DNA of 6,825 nt from assembly GCA_019307545.1 (NCBI GenBank), contig JAFDJI010000252.1, forward strand, positions 1 to 6,825. Reading direction: 5' to 3'. The DNA is from Deltaproteobacteria bacterium. GTDB taxonomy: Bacteria; Myxococcota_A; UBA796; GCA-2862545. Positions 6,825 to 6,825 of the stretch are shown one piece after another (positions within the stretch are counted from its first letter, which is position 1; each line of letters opens with the position of its first letter). Both the position numbers and the translations under genes were made by a program. The notes under the pieces were generated by a model that saw nothing but the letters and a program-made list of their open reading frames with translations, did not search any database and had not been told where the DNA came from.

Positions 6825-6825
6825 A

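Overview
This is a GC-rich window (about two-thirds G+C by eye) with strong G/C bias at third codon positions, GTG as well as ATG starts, and purine-rich Shine-Dalgarno sites. That suggests a free-living high-GC bacterium; the family mix would fit Myxococcota or a related proteobacterial lineage, but nothing here fixes the taxon. No rRNA, tRNA, CRISPR array, insertion sequence or phage gene was seen.

Layout. Positions 2-265 (+) hold the C-terminal end of a probable TetR-type regulator that starts outside the window. An 82-bp convergent gap with a perfect 7-bp inverted repeat separates it from a minus-strand transporter gene (348-1846) of the organophosphate:phosphate antiporter (OPA/GlpT-UhpT) branch of the major facilitator superfamily. 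This gene is broken by an exact 20-bp tandem duplication (940-979) that shifts the frame in mid-protein; removing one copy restores a 492-residue protein. A 114-bp divergent region (1847-1960) then leads into a two-gene plus-strand unit: a HAD-superfamily hydrolase (1961-2704) and, 10 bp downstream, a large 1038-residue protein (2715-5831). The large protein joins an N-terminal phosphomannomutase/phosphoglucomutase, a divergent sugar-nucleotidyltransferase-like domain, a left-handed beta-helix and a C-terminal tail. Its end overlaps by 15 bp the end of a convergent minus-strand saccharopine-dehydrogenase-like gene (5817-6824), which runs off the right edge.

How the genes may work together (inference): transporter, HAD phosphatase and mutase/nucleotidyltransferase fusion all belong to families that handle phosphorylated sugars or polyols. 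A plausible scheme is import of an organophosphate, conversion of a hexose 6-phosphate to the 1-phosphate, activation to an NDP-sugar, and dephosphorylation of an intermediate by the HAD enzyme. No substrate can be read from the sequence. The most notable items are the unusual domain order of the fusion protein and the small tandem duplication disabling (or mis-assembled in) the transporter.
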